In this document: piece after piece, positions 37,139 to 46,328 of the stretch
Layout: every line of letters begins with the position of its first letter
How positions within the stretch are numbered: position 1 is the stretch's first letter
NCBI GenBank assembly: GCA_051878315.1
Contig: JBJEJW010000006.1
Location: 28,469-92,468 of the forward strand
DNA: 64,000 bases
Direction: 5' to 3'
DNA from: W0P28-013 sp051878315
GTDB taxonomy: Bacteria; Bacteroidota; Bacteroidia; Bacteroidales; Paludibacteraceae
Notes under the pieces: generated by a model
Database searches by the model: none
What the model was told of the DNA's origin: nothing
Seen by the model: the letters and a program-made list of their open reading frames with translations, nothing else
Made by a program: the position numbers and the translations under genes

Positions 37139-37888
37139 TTATTGGTATAAATCCAACATCGAATGTAGCAGCGCCACGTCGTATCGTGCCGAAAAGTCGG
37201 TTTTGAAACGCACGACAGCCTCGTCGTCGTTGACTTCGTTGGCGGCATCGGTTACGATACGCACAAACACGCACGGCACAGCAAAATCGGCACACACCTG
37301 CGCCATGGCCGCACATTCCATATCGACACACACCACCGATGGCAAATTACGATTGATGGCTGCTTTGCGCGCAGCACCGGCAATCAGCAAATCGCCGCAC
37401 GCCATATCGCCCAATTGCAACTTCGGGGTCGATATGTTGTAAGCCAGCAAGTCGCGCCGCAACTCTTTCGACTGTTTCAGCAGATTATGCACCGCATCGG
37501 CAGCCCAACGTTGTTCGTGTTCCTGCGTGGCATACGACGTTACTCCCGACAACGGTACCTCGTATCGCCGAAAAATAGGGCGCATATCCATATCGTGTTG
37601 AAACAGGCGTTGCCCTACCACCACATCGCCAACAGCCAATTCGGGAATAACAGCGCAACTTGTCCCCACCGAAATCAAGACGTCCGGTTTGAAACGTTCG
37701 AGCAACAACGAAACCGTTAAAGCCGCAGCCACTTTGCCCCAGTGCGAAAACACTGCCACAATGTCAAGTTCGTCCTGCTTGTACTCGTAAAAAACGCGCC
37801 CGCAGACTTCTACTACCTGCTTGTGCTCTACAGATTCTACAAGGCGTTCTATCTCTTCGTATTGCGATGCTACGATGCCGATTTTCAT
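37139..37888 (-). CDS. Purine nucleosidase (MTA/SAH nucleosidase-type phosphorylase superfamily)
   Basis: 249 residues in the PNP/UDP fold. Landmarks: 'DVLISVGTSCAVIPELAVGD', 'QHDMDMRP', 'SVVCVDMECAAMAQV' (ribose-binding Met-Glu) and 'VFVRIVTDAANEVND' (catalytic Asp). It would cleave the N-glycosidic bond of methylthioadenosine/S-adenosylhomocysteine or a related nucleoside, recycling adenine. Starts 9 bp after pgi in the same orientation, so it is cotranscribed. Substrate specificity is not certain from sequence. Confidence 0.85.
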   Translation of the reverse strand: MKIGIVASQYEEIERLVESVEHKQVVEVCGRVFYEYKQDELDIVAVFSHWGKVAAALTVSLLLERFKPDVLISVGTSCAVIPELAVGDVVVGQRLFQHDMDMRPIFRRYEVPLSGVTSYATQEHEQRWAADAVHNLLKQSKELRRDLLAYNISTPKLQLGDMACGDLLIAGAARKAAINRNLPSVVCVDMECAAMAQVCADFAVPCVFVRIVTDAANEVNDDEAVVRFKTDFSARYDVALLHSMLDLYQ

Positions 37889-37897
37889 ACCGCGTCG

Positions 37898-39241
37898 TTA
37901 TTTGGCCAAACGTTCTTTGATGGCTCTCGAGGCCTCTTCGTAGCCGGGTTTATCGAGCAAGGCAAACATATTTTTCTTGTACGCCTCGACACCCGGTTGG
38001 TCAAACGGATTCACGCCCAGCATATACCCACTGATACCGCAAGCCTTTTCGAAGAAATAGAGCAATTCGCCCAAATAATATTCGTTGAGTTTTGGTAATT
38101 CGATTTTCAGATTCGGCACACCGCCATCGACATGCGCCAACATTGTGCCGAGTTCGGCCATTTTGTTCACCTCATCGACACGTTTACCGGCCAAAAAGTT
38201 GAGTCCGTCGAGGTTGGCTTCGTTTGCGGGAACGCGCATTTCGTGATTCATTTCGGCAACAGAAATCACCGTTTCGAAAATGGTGCGTTCGCCGTCCTGA
38301 ATCCATTGTCCCATCGAATGCAAATCGGTCGTAAAATCAACTGATGCGGGGAAAATACCTTTATGCTCTTTGCCCTCGCTCTCGCCGTAAAGTTGTTTCC
38401 ACCATTCCGACACATAGTGTAATTTCGGATGGAAATTGACAAGTATCTCGATTTTTTTGCCCGATTTATATAATTCGTTACGCACAGCAGCATATTGCGC
38501 CGCCGGATTTTCGTCAAAATTGTCGGAGGCGCACACTTCCTGCATGCGCACCGCACCGGCCACCAACTGACGGATGTCGAACCCGGCCGCAGCAATCGGC
38601 AGCAAACCTACCGGCGACAATACGGAAAAACGACCGCCGACATTGTCGGCTATGACAAAAGTTTTATAACCTTCCTGCGTGGCCAACGTACGCAATGCAC
38701 CGCGCGCTTTGTCGGTGATACACACAATCAGTTCTTGCGCGGCTGCTTTGCCCTGTTGTTCCTCGAGTTGCGTTTTCAGCAAGCGGAAAGCCAAAGCCGG
38801 CTCGGTGGTTGTGCCCGATTTCGAGATGGAAATGATGCCGAAACGTTTGTTTTTCAACATCGATTGCAATTCGTACAGATAATCTTCGCCGATGTTTTGA
38901 CCGGCATAAACGATAATGGGTGCATCATGCTGCGGTTTCAACCACTCAAACGAATCGGACAATGCTTCGTTTACCGCTTTGGCGCCGAGGTAACTGCCCC
39001 CGATACCGACTACAACTACCACTTCGCACTTGTCGCGCAAAGTTTTGGCCACAGCTTCTATTTCATCAAGTTCAGCTGCAATTTCGGATGGTAACCGAAG
39101 CCAACCCAAGAAATCGTTGCCTTTACCTGTGCCTTCGTGTAGCATGTTCAAACATGCAGCCGCTTGCGGGGCATACTGTTTCACGGCGTCGGCCGAAACA
39201 AAGCCATACGCTTTTTCGATGTTCAATGTAATGTCTTTCAT
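37898..39241 (-). CDS. pgi: Glucose-6-phosphate isomerase
   Basis: 447 residues, the usual length in Bacteroidota. Landmarks: 'VVVGIGGSYLGAKAVNEAL', 'ISISKSGTTTEPALAFRLLK', 'GGRFSVLSPVGLLPIAAAGF', 'GESEGKEHKGIFPASVDFTT' and 'MGQWIQDGERTIFETVISV'. It interconverts glucose-6-phosphate and fructose-6-phosphate. The start is MKDITLNIEKAYGF at 39241, 32 bp after gpsA; the longer open frame upstream reads through gpsA's end and is not conserved-looking. Confidence 0.95.
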   Translation of the reverse strand: MKDITLNIEKAYGFVSADAVKQYAPQAAACLNMLHEGTGKGNDFLGWLRLPSEIAAELDEIEAVAKTLRDKCEVVVVVGIGGSYLGAKAVNEALSDSFEWLKPQHDAPIIVYAGQNIGEDYLYELQSMLKNKRFGIISISKSGTTTEPALAFRLLKTQLEEQQGKAAAQELIVCITDKARGALRTLATQEGYKTFVIADNVGGRFSVLSPVGLLPIAAAGFDIRQLVAGAVRMQEVCASDNFDENPAAQYAAVRNELYKSGKKIEILVNFHPKLHYVSEWWKQLYGESEGKEHKGIFPASVDFTTDLHSMGQWIQDGERTIFETVISVAEMNHEMRVPANEANLDGLNFLAGKRVDEVNKMAELGTMLAHVDGGVPNLKIELPKLNEYYLGELLYFFEKACGISGYMLGVNPFDQPGVEAYKKNMFALLDKPGYEEASRAIKERLAK

Positions 39242-39273
39242 AATCACTATTTTTTGTTTATTGTTATTTATAC

Positions 39274-40272
39274 TTACATCAATTTTTTGGTCAGTTCGCG
39301 CATCACGCACGAGGGTTGGCGACGCTGATACAAAATGGCATACACGGCATCGAGTATCGGCATGTTCACTTGGTATTTTTCGTTCAATTCGTGAATACAC
39401 TTGGTGCCGTAGTAACCTTCGGCTATCATCTCCATTTCCACCTGCGCCGTTTTCACACTATAACCTTTACCTATCATATTGCCAAACGTGCGGTTACGGC
39501 TGAATTTGGAATAGGCCGTTACCAATAGGTCGCCCAAATAAACCGATTCCTGCAAATTGCGATGGAACGGATGAGCGGCATTGCAGAAACGATTCATCTC
39601 CTGAATGGCGTTCGACACCAACACCGCTTGAAAATTATCGCCGTATTTCAAACCATGACAAATACCCACGGCAATGGCGTAGATATTTTTCATTACTGAC
39701 GCATATTCGATACCATAAGTATCGTCGCTGGTGTACGTCTGCACATAGCGATTGGTAAAAATGGGCGACAATAACCGCGCGCGTTCCCTATCGGCGCAAG
39801 CGATGGTGAGATACGACGTACGCTCCAACGCCACCTCCTCGGCATGACACGGCCCGCTCAACACGGCAATCTGCTCAATCGGAATGTTATACACTTGATG
39901 AAAATATTCGGACACAACCATATTCTCGTCGGGCACAATACCTTTGATGGCCGACACCACGATTTTACTGTCGAGACGCAGCCGCAATTTTTTCAGATGC
40001 TGTTTCAAAAACGGCGATGGCGTAGCAAAAATCAACACATCGGCATTTTTCACAGCCTGATTGATTTTCGATGTGAAATGAATGCGATCGACATCGAATT
40101 TGACACTCGACAAATACGACGGATTACGACTTGTTCGCACAAATTCGTCTATCTGCTCCTGCCGACGCATATACCAAATCATCTCCGACTCATTGTCCAA
40201 CACTATTTTTGCAATGCCGGTAGCCCAACTGCCACCGCCCATTACAGCAACGCGTAATCGTGATTCTCCCAT
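39274..40272 (-). CDS. gpsA: Glycerol-3-phosphate dehydrogenase [NAD(P)+]
   Basis: 332 residues. Rossmann motif 'VAVMGGGSWATGIAKIVLDN', then 'VSAIKGIVPDENMVVSEYF', 'VLSGPCHAEEVA' and 'ASVMKNIYAIAVGICHGLKYGDN' with the catalytic Lys. It reduces dihydroxyacetone phosphate to sn-glycerol-3-phosphate, the phospholipid backbone. First gene of the operon; promoter at 40409-40441. Confidence 0.95.
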   Translation of the reverse strand: MGESRLRVAVMGGGSWATGIAKIVLDNESEMIWYMRRQEQIDEFVRTSRNPSYLSSVKFDVDRIHFTSKINQAVKNADVLIFATPSPFLKQHLKKLRLRLDSKIVVSAIKGIVPDENMVVSEYFHQVYNIPIEQIAVLSGPCHAEEVALERTSYLTIACADRERARLLSPIFTNRYVQTYTSDDTYGIEYASVMKNIYAIAVGICHGLKYGDNFQAVLVSNAIQEMNRFCNAAHPFHRNLQESVYLGDLLVTAYSKFSRNRTFGNMIGKGYSVKTAQVEMEMIAEGYYGTKCIHELNEKYQVNMPILDAVYAILYQRRQPSCVMRELTKKLM

Positions 40273-40408
40273 AATTAGTTACATTTTTAGGTCCGACCGA
40301 TGCACAACATCTCGCGCCAATACGCTGTTAGAACACTAATACACAACGCATTAGCAATCTACACCAACATATCGTCACGCCCCGTAGCACAACGGTTATA
40401 ATAATCTA

Positions 40409-40441
40409 CAAATGTAAACATTTATTTTTGAAACGAACAAA
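40409..40441 (-). promoter_or_regulatory. Promoter of the gpsA operon
   Basis: Minus strand: TTTG at 40441-40438, 21 bp, TACATTTG at 40416-40409. It leaves a leader of about 130 nt. The 331-bp interval 40273-40603 otherwise holds only this and the pnp -7 element. Confidence 0.6.
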
Positions 40442-40552
40442 TTTTTACGGCAAAAACCGACAAAAACGCCGACAACAAACAGAATATCAGCCGATTAAAA
40501 ATCACTACTACAATAATTGTACCGAAACAATACGAAATTCGGATTTTTTTTG

Positions 40553-40560
40553 TACCTTTG
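40553..40560 (+). promoter_or_regulatory. -7 promoter element of pnp
   Basis: TACCTTTG followed by GCAC, 44 bp before the ATG at 40604. The same octamer occurs before rpsF and tRNA-Ser. No TTTG at the ideal upstream distance. Confidence 0.6.
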
Positions 40561-40603
40561 CACGATTTTTATAAGAGGTATAAATTTTAATTCTGTAATT
40601 TTT

Positions 40604-42832
40604 ATGAATGTAGTTACAAAAACCATCACACTGGGTGATGGCCGCACCATTACACTCGAGACAGGCAAGTTGGCCAAACAAGCCGACGGTGCCGTAATGG
40701 TAACTTGCGGGAAAACAATGCTGTTAGCGACCGTGTGTTCCGCCAAAGAGGCAGTTCCCGGTACCGACTTCATGCCACTAACCGTAGAATACAAAGAAAA
40801 ATTCGCTTCGGCCGGTCGTTTCCCCGGCGGGTTCACACGCCGCGAGGGTCGCGCCGACGACTACGAAATTTTGATAGCACGCTTGGTTGACCGCGCCCTG
40901 CGCCCCTTGTTCCCAAGCAACTACCACGCCGAAACGTTCGTCAACGTAACGCTCTATTCAGCCGACGGCATCGAAACGCCCGACTCGTTGGCCGGCCTTG
41001 CCGCATCGGCTGCACTCGCCGTATCCGACATCCCGTTCGAAGGCCCGATTTCCGAAGTACGCGTTGCCCGCGTTGACGGCAAAATGGTCATCAACCCGAC
41101 ATTCGAACAACTCGAACACGCCGATATTGAACTGATGGTAGCCGCCACTTTGGACAACATCATGATGGTAGAAGGCGAAATGAAAGAGGTAACCGAGCAA
41201 GAAATGCTCGAAGCCATCAAGGCCGCACACGAGGCCATCAAACCACAATGCCAAGCCCAAATAGAACTGATGGAGGCCGCCGGCAAAACAGTGAAACGCG
41301 AATACTGCCACGAAGAGAACGACGAAGAATTGCGTCAACGCGTACACGACTTCTGCTACGCACGCGCCTACGCTCAAGCCACCGCGGCCGACACCGACAA
41401 ACACCACCGCGGAGAAGCATTTGCCGCTATCTGCGCCGACTTCAAAGCACAATTCAGCGAAGAAGAATTGGCCGAAAAAGAAGGTATGATAGACCGCTAC
41501 TACCACGACGTAGAAAAAGAGGCTATGCGCCGCGCCGTACTCGACGAAGGCAAACGACTCGACGGCCGCAAAACTAATGAGATACGCCCCATCTGGTGCG
41601 AAGTCGGCTATCTGCCCGGCCCACACGGATCGGCCATATTCACTCGCGGCGAAACACAATCGCTATCGACTGTAACACTCGGCACCAAGCGCGACGAAAA
41701 AATCATCGACGAAGCCCTGATTCAAGGTACCGACCGTTTCTTGCTGCACTATAACTTCCCGCCGTTCGCAACAGGTGAAGCCAAAGCGCAACGCGGCGTC
41801 GGTCGTCGTGAAATCGGTCACGGCAACTTGGCCTGCCGCGCACTCAAAAATATGATTCCCGAAAACTATCCGTACAGCATTCGTGTCGTTTCCGACATTT
41901 TGGAATCGAACGGCTCGTCGTCGATGGCAACGGTATGCGCCGGCTGCCTCGCATTGATGGATGCCGGTGTACAAATCAAGAAACCCGTTTCGGGCATCGC
42001 CATGGGATTGATTTCCGAAAACAAAGGTACAAACTACGCCGTTTTGAGCGACATCCTCGGCGATGAAGACCATCTCGGCGATATGGACTTCAAAGTAACC
42101 GGTACCAAGGACGGTATCACCGCCACGCAAATGGATATCAAGGTTGACGGTTTGAGTTACGAGATTTTGGAAAAAGCCTTGATGCAGGCCAAAGAAGGCC
42201 GCGCCCACATTCTCGGCAAAATGCTCGAAGTGATGCCGGAACCACGCGCCGACCTGAAACCACACGCTCCACGCATCGTTACCATGACGATACCGAAAGA
42301 ACTGATTGGTGCTGTGATTGGCCCCGGCGGCAAAATCATTCAAGGCATTCAGGCCGAATCGGGCGCTGTCATCTCTATCGACGAAGACGACAATGTCGGC
42401 ATTGTAGAAGTGGCAGCTTCCAACCGTGCCTCTATCGACTGCGCCATCGAGAAAATCAAAGCCATCGTGGCCTTGCCCGAAGTTGGCGAAGAATATGATT
42501 CGAAGGTAAAATCGCTGATGCCATACGGTGCATTCGTAGAGTTTATGCCGGGCAAAGAGGGGTTGTTGCACATCTCCGAAATCGATTGGAAACGTTTCGA
42601 AACCATCGAGGAAACCGGTCTAAAAGAGGGCGACACAATCCGTGTGAAGTTGCTGGAAATTGACGAAAAAACCGGCAAATTCAAATTGTCGGCACGTGTT
42701 TTGAAAGAGAAACCGGAAGGCTACACCGAACCTGAACGCCGCCAACGCCCCGAACGTGGTGAACGCCGTCCGCGGCGCGAGCACTCGGCTCCGACCGATT
42801 TCCGCGACCCTGAAAATCGTCGCGACATGTAA
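40604..42832 (+). CDS. pnp: Polyribonucleotide nucleotidyltransferase (PNPase)
   Basis: 742 residues from MNVVTKTITLGDGRTITLET; the 29 codons open upstream contain the promoter. Two RNase PH domains (about 10-225 and 310-545) flank a helical domain. 'FPGGFTRREGRADDYEILIA' and the second-core 'TRGETQSLSTVTLG' are diagnostic. A KH domain ('IPKELIGAVIGPGGKIIQGI') and an S1 domain ('GEEYDSKVKSLMPYGAFVEF') follow, with an Arg/Glu-rich tail. It degrades RNA 3'-5' by phosphorolysis. Confidence 0.96.
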   Translation: MNVVTKTITLGDGRTITLETGKLAKQADGAVMVTCGKTMLLATVCSAKEAVPGTDFMPLTVEYKEKFASAGRFPGGFTRREGRADDYEILIARLVDRALRPLFPSNYHAETFVNVTLYSADGIETPDSLAGLAASAALAVSDIPFEGPISEVRVARVDGKMVINPTFEQLEHADIELMVAATLDNIMMVEGEMKEVTEQEMLEAIKAAHEAIKPQCQAQIELMEAAGKTVKREYCHEENDEELRQRVHDFCYARAYAQATAADTDKHHRGEAFAAICADFKAQFSEEELAEKEGMIDRYYHDVEKEAMRRAVLDEGKRLDGRKTNEIRPIWCEVGYLPGPHGSAIFTRGETQSLSTVTLGTKRDEKIIDEALIQGTDRFLLHYNFPPFATGEAKAQRGVGRREIGHGNLACRALKNMIPENYPYSIRVVSDILESNGSSSMATVCAGCLALMDAGVQIKKPVSGIAMGLISENKGTNYAVLSDILGDEDHLGDMDFKVTGTKDGITATQMDIKVDGLSYEILEKALMQAKEGRAHILGKMLEVMPEPRADLKPHAPRIVTMTIPKELIGAVIGPGGKIIQGIQAESGAVISIDEDDNVGIVEVAASNRASIDCAIEKIKAIVALPEVGEEYDSKVKSLMPYGAFVEFMPGKEGLLHISEIDWKRFETIEETGLKEGDTIRVKLLEIDEKTGKFKLSARVLKEKPEGYTEPERRQRPERGERRPRREHSAPTDFRDPENRRDM

Positions 42833-42868
42833 TAATCAGCAGTATCGCCGCACCGGCGATGCCGCTAT

Positions 42869-42940
42869 GCGCCCATAGTTTAATGGATAGAATGAGGGAT
42901 TCCGGTTCCCTTGATTACGGTTCGACTCCGTATGGGCGTA
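42869..42940 (+). tRNA. tRNA-Arg (anticodon CCG)
   Basis: 72-nt cloverleaf: acceptor GCGCCCA/TGGGCGT (first pair G-U), D arm with TAATGGAT loop, anticodon stem AGGGA/TCCCT with loop TTCCGGT (CCG at 42902-42904), T arm TACGG-TTCGACT-CCGTA and discriminator A. The 3' CCA is not encoded. It lies 36 bp after pnp. Confidence 0.95.
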
Positions 42941-42943
42941 CAT

Positions 42944-42980
42944 AAAAAAAACGATAGGCAAACGACTTATCGTTTTTTTA
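42944..42980 (+). terminator. Intrinsic terminator after tRNA-Arg
   Basis: Stem ACGATA/TATCGT extended by A/T pairs (about 42945-42979) followed by TTTTTTTAT. The following interval to 43222 is AT-rich without a recognisable gene. Confidence 0.8.
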
Positions 42981-43222
42981 TATCCATAATGCACGACAAA
43001 CAAACAGGCAGAGAAATTTAGAAGTAACATCTAAAAATCTATCTTCTTATTTCTTGGAGCCGTAACAGTGTCGCGCTCTATTTGGTACTTTGCATATCTG
43101 TTCCCCATTCCTAAAATTCTGCGAACGCATTCAAGGTTTCTCTACACCCTATTATATATAACCACACGAAACACACACTACACTTTTCGTTATAAAAAAT
43201 AACACATTTTAACTTGTTATTA

Positions 43223-43254
43223 TTTGTTGTAACCGAAATAATGTTGTACTTTTA
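43223..43254 (+). promoter_or_regulatory. Promoter of the first T9SS cargo gene
   Basis: TTTG at 43223-43226, 20-bp spacer, TACTTTTA at 43247-43254 (one mismatch to TAnnTTTG). Leader of about 36 nt to the ATG at 43297. Confidence 0.55.
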
Positions 43255-43296
43255 CGCCGTAAAACACAATTTTAACCTTTAAACTTCTAACATACT

Positions 43297-44922
43297 ATGA
43301 AAAAATTTACTTTCTTGCTCTGTGCACTCGTTTGCACAAGCGCATTGAGCGCACAAACCTACTACATTGCAGGCAACGATGCCCTTATGTCAGGTACAAG
43401 TTGCGGAGCATGGAAACCCGGTTGTTTGGCTTTGACAGACGGCAGTTACACATTCCAAAAATTGCCGGCCGGTACAGACTACCAATTCAAAATTACTAAC
43501 GGAGATTGGGACAGCAATGGCGGCCAGACTTGGGGATTCAATGCCCTTAATACCGATTGTAGCAATGTTACTTGCTCCGATGTCGATGGCGAAAACCACA
43601 ACATCGGTTTCGCACTCACTGATGCCTTGAACGATGTAACCATTACGTTTGATGGTTCGAAAATCTGCGTTACCGCAAAAGCCGTCAGCATTGACCCGAG
43701 CGAAGTCGTTTATTCCATCAAACACGGTTGGAAAGATGGTCAAAACGCGAGTTGGAGCTACAAAGACTTGACCGCTAACGGCGATGGAACCTATTCCATT
43801 CGCGATATTTATGGCGGCACCGGCTGCAACTGGAAATCAACCATTTCAAGTGAACAATGGATTAGCGACCCGACCTTGGTAGGTTCGCCGGCCGTTGGCG
43901 ACTCGGCCGTGTTTACCTTGACTTCCACCGAAGGCAAAGGCGCTATCACCATCACAAAAATCGGTTCTGCCGGCGGTGAAGGCGGCGAAGGCGGCGAAGG
44001 CGGCGAAGGTGGTACGACCGCTTATTACATTGCAGGTGATGACGTCGCGTTGTTTGGCGCTTCGTGGGATGCGGATGGCCTGGCACTTGACGCACAACCG
44101 AACGGCACCTACGCCAAAACCTTTACCACTTGCGAAATTGGCAAAGAGTACCAATTCAAAATCACCAACGGCAAATGGGATAGTGAAGAAGGCGGCCATA
44201 CTTGGGGCTATTCCGACCTCACCACAATCCCCGAAGGTGTTACCGGAGTAACCGAAGGAACCGGCAAAAACAACATCGTTTGCACCACATACGATGCCAA
44301 CATGATCGTTGTATTCGACCCCACAGCGGGCAAAATCACCTTGACAGGCGTTTTCAAAGGTGAAGGCGGTGAAGGCGGTGGCGGTACCGACCCTGAACCC
44401 GGCAAAATAGTAATTAAAGTGCAAATTCCCGACGACTTGCACGCATGGGACTACACTGCTGAACCATACGTTTACTCGTGGGTAGCAGGTGCCGAAGGCA
44501 AATTCGCCGAACAACCGATGAGCCTTGTAGATGGCTGGTACACACACACATTCGATGTAGCCGTAGCCAACTTTATCATTGTAAACGGCAATGCATGGGC
44601 GGAAGGCGGCGCAACCAACTACCAAAGCGTAAATATGGAAAATGTTACAGCCGATGCCTGCTACATTATGGGTAACGGCGAAGAAAAAGAAGGCGATGGT
44701 GAGAGTTGGAAGAAAACCCTGACCGAAACCGAATGCGAATCCACCGCTCTGCAAGCAGTTACCGTGACCGACATTTACGCCAACAACGGCCGCATCTACG
44801 GCGCCGAGGGCATGCGCATCTACACCGTCAGCGGCATGGACGTAACCGACCAAAACGGCCAACTGAACGGCATCTACATTGTGAAAACACAAACCGGCGT
44901 TTGCAAAATCGCTGTAAAATAA
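43297..44922 (+). CDS. Secreted multidomain protein with starch-binding-like modules and T9SS tail (copy 1)
   Basis: 541 residues. Signal peptide 'FTFLLCALVCTSALSAQ'. Module 1 (about 20-125) and module 3 (about 245-360) share 'YYIAGND...YQFKITNG.W' and 'TWG', resembling pullulanase/AMPK-type carbohydrate-binding folds. Module 2 (about 133-225, 'VVYSIKHGWKDGQNASWSYK') recurs twice in the gene at 45933. A Gly-Glu-rich linker (GGEGG repeats) separates modules 2 and 3; a second one precedes a CBM26-like module at about 370-465. The C-terminus 'IYANNGRIYGAEGMRIYTV...NGIYIVKT' is a T9SS type A sorting domain. Likely a surface glycan-binding protein; ligand inferred only. Confidence 0.82.
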   Translation: MKKFTFLLCALVCTSALSAQTYYIAGNDALMSGTSCGAWKPGCLALTDGSYTFQKLPAGTDYQFKITNGDWDSNGGQTWGFNALNTDCSNVTCSDVDGENHNIGFALTDALNDVTITFDGSKICVTAKAVSIDPSEVVYSIKHGWKDGQNASWSYKDLTANGDGTYSIRDIYGGTGCNWKSTISSEQWISDPTLVGSPAVGDSAVFTLTSTEGKGAITITKIGSAGGEGGEGGEGGEGGTTAYYIAGDDVALFGASWDADGLALDAQPNGTYAKTFTTCEIGKEYQFKITNGKWDSEEGGHTWGYSDLTTIPEGVTGVTEGTGKNNIVCTTYDANMIVVFDPTAGKITLTGVFKGEGGEGGGGTDPEPGKIVIKVQIPDDLHAWDYTAEPYVYSWVAGAEGKFAEQPMSLVDGWYTHTFDVAVANFIIVNGNAWAEGGATNYQSVNMENVTADACYIMGNGEEKEGDGESWKKTLTETECESTALQAVTVTDIYANNGRIYGAEGMRIYTVSGMDVTDQNGQLNGIYIVKTQTGVCKIAVK

Positions 44923-44929
44923 CACACGC

Positions 44930-44958
44930 GCGATGCGCTACTATTGGTAGCGCATCGC
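44930..44958 (+). terminator. Strong hairpin after copy 1
   Basis: Perfect 12-bp stem GCGATGCGCTAC/GTAGCGCATCGC with TATTG loop, followed by TTACATTTT. It may terminate or attenuate transcription before the gene at 45016. A related hairpin follows that gene. Confidence 0.7.
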
Positions 44959-45015
44959 TTACATTTTCATATCGTACAAAACCTTTTATTTATAAACCTT
45001 AAAAACAAAATTATC

Positions 45016-45852
45016 ATGAAAAAAGTTTTACTTTCGATGCTGGCACTCGGTATGAGTGTAAGCATGTTCGGCGCAACAATTTACCTAAACACAGGTGGTA
45101 ATTCTTTGTGGAATCAATCTAACGCTACTTTCAAAGAGTCGATTTCCGGTCAGGCAATGACTAAAGTTGATGGTACTGCAGACTATTTCTCAGTAGAAAT
45201 TGAAAGCACACAAACTCAAGTTCATTTCCAACGTTTAAGTCCGGAAGGAAGCGTTTGGAATGAAACGAGTGATTTAACCATTGAATCAGGCAAGGATTGT
45301 TTCACTATTACAGGTTGGAACTCTCCGTGGGGAGAATGGAGCGTTTACACAAAACCCGCCCCCTACTTTGCTCTACATGGAAATTTTACGGGTACTTGGG
45401 GAACAAGCCCTTTCAGCATTTCGGACGACGAAACAACCGCAACACTAACAATCAGCATGAAAGCCGGCGAGTATGAATTCGGCGCACGTATCAATGGTGA
45501 AGCAAATTGGACATCAAATGGATTAACAGTTACGCGCGATCAAAACAGCGTAAATTTCAATACAACGGGATCCGGCAACAACAAGCTGACCGCAGACATT
45601 GACGGGGACTACACATTCACATACACATTTGCAACTAACATATTGGTAGTTACATACCCAAGTGGTGGCACCACTGCCCTGCAAGCAGTTACCGTGGCCG
45701 ACATCTACGCCAACAACGGCCGCATCTACGGTGCCGAGGGCATGCGCATCTACACCGTCAGCGGTATGGACGTAACCAACCAAAACGGCCAACTGAATGG
45801 CATCTACATTGTGAAAGCACAAGACAAGATTTGCAAAATCGTTGTAAAATAA
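45016..45852 (+). CDS. Secreted T9SS protein, short paralogue (copy 2)
   Basis: 278 residues. Signal peptide 'VLLSMLALGMSVSMFGA'. The body (about 20-215) is beta-rich: 'TIYLNTGGNSLWNQSNATF' at the start, then 'FALHGNFTGTWGTSPFSISD', which resembles the start of SusE/SusF-type starch-binding modules. The last ~60 residues ('ALQAVTVADIYANNGRIYG' onward) are nearly identical to copy 1 at both protein and DNA level, so the sorting tail is shared by duplication or gene conversion. Body and tail differ in codon use, the body being AT-richer. ATG 45016 is chosen because the signal peptide starts there. Confidence 0.8.
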   Translation: MKKVLLSMLALGMSVSMFGATIYLNTGGNSLWNQSNATFKESISGQAMTKVDGTADYFSVEIESTQTQVHFQRLSPEGSVWNETSDLTIESGKDCFTITGWNSPWGEWSVYTKPAPYFALHGNFTGTWGTSPFSISDDETTATLTISMKAGEYEFGARINGEANWTSNGLTVTRDQNSVNFNTTGSGNNKLTADIDGDYTFTYTFATNILVVTYPSGGTTALQAVTVADIYANNGRIYGAEGMRIYTVSGMDVTNQNGQLNGIYIVKAQDKICKIVVK

Positions 45853-45857
45853 ACTCA

Positions 45858-45903
45858 CAGAAGCGGTGCGCTCCTACATGGTAGTGCATCGTTTCTGTTT
45901 TTG
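45858..45903 (+). terminator. Hairpin terminator after copy 2
   Basis: Imperfect long stem 45858-45873 with 45882-45897 (CAGAAGCGGTGCGCT against AGTGCATCGTTTCTG) in which three positions are G-U pairs, followed by TTTTTG. Its loop-proximal part is homologous to the hairpin at 44930-44958. Confidence 0.7.
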
Positions 45904-46328
45904 CGCGATTTTAACCTTAAACATTAAATACTATGAAAAAATTAGTTTCATTCCTTTGCGCACTCATTTGCGTAAGTGCATTGAGCGCACAAACCTACTA
46001 CATTACGGGCACTTCTGAAACATTGTTCGGAGCTTCGTGAGATCCTGCCAAGATGGCACTTGATGGTCCTAACGAACAGGGGTGTTACTACAAAGAATTT
46101 ACCACTTGCGTGTCTGGCCAAGAGTATCAATTCAAAGTTACAGACGGCACTTGGAGCAATACTTGGGGCTATTCCGACCTCGCTGCTACAGTCCCCGAAG
46201 GTGTTACCGGGAATAATGACAACAACATCGTTTGCACCACATACGATGCCAACATGACCGTTGTATTCGACCCCGAAGAAAAAAAAATCACCTTGACAGG
46301 CGTTTTCAAAGATGCAAGCGGTGAAGGC

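Noticed and set aside
40273..40603. Riboswitch or small RNA in the gpsA-pnp gap
   Set aside because: Apart from the promoter elements I found no stable conserved-looking structure or terminator there.
40999..42571. Large minus-strand frames opposite pnp
   Set aside because: Compositionally typical shadows of a highly conserved gene; no start signals or motifs.
43846..44925. Minus-strand frame of 359 codons opposite the first T9SS gene
   Set aside because: Phe/Val/Ala-rich shadow of the Gly/Glu-repeat gene; the plus frame has a signal peptide and sorting domain.
46038..46040. TGA read as tryptophan (alternative genetic code)
   Set aside because: TGA ends several tightly coupled genes (for example at 20244-20246 and 21925-21927) and Trp is TGG throughout, so a reassigned code is not supported.
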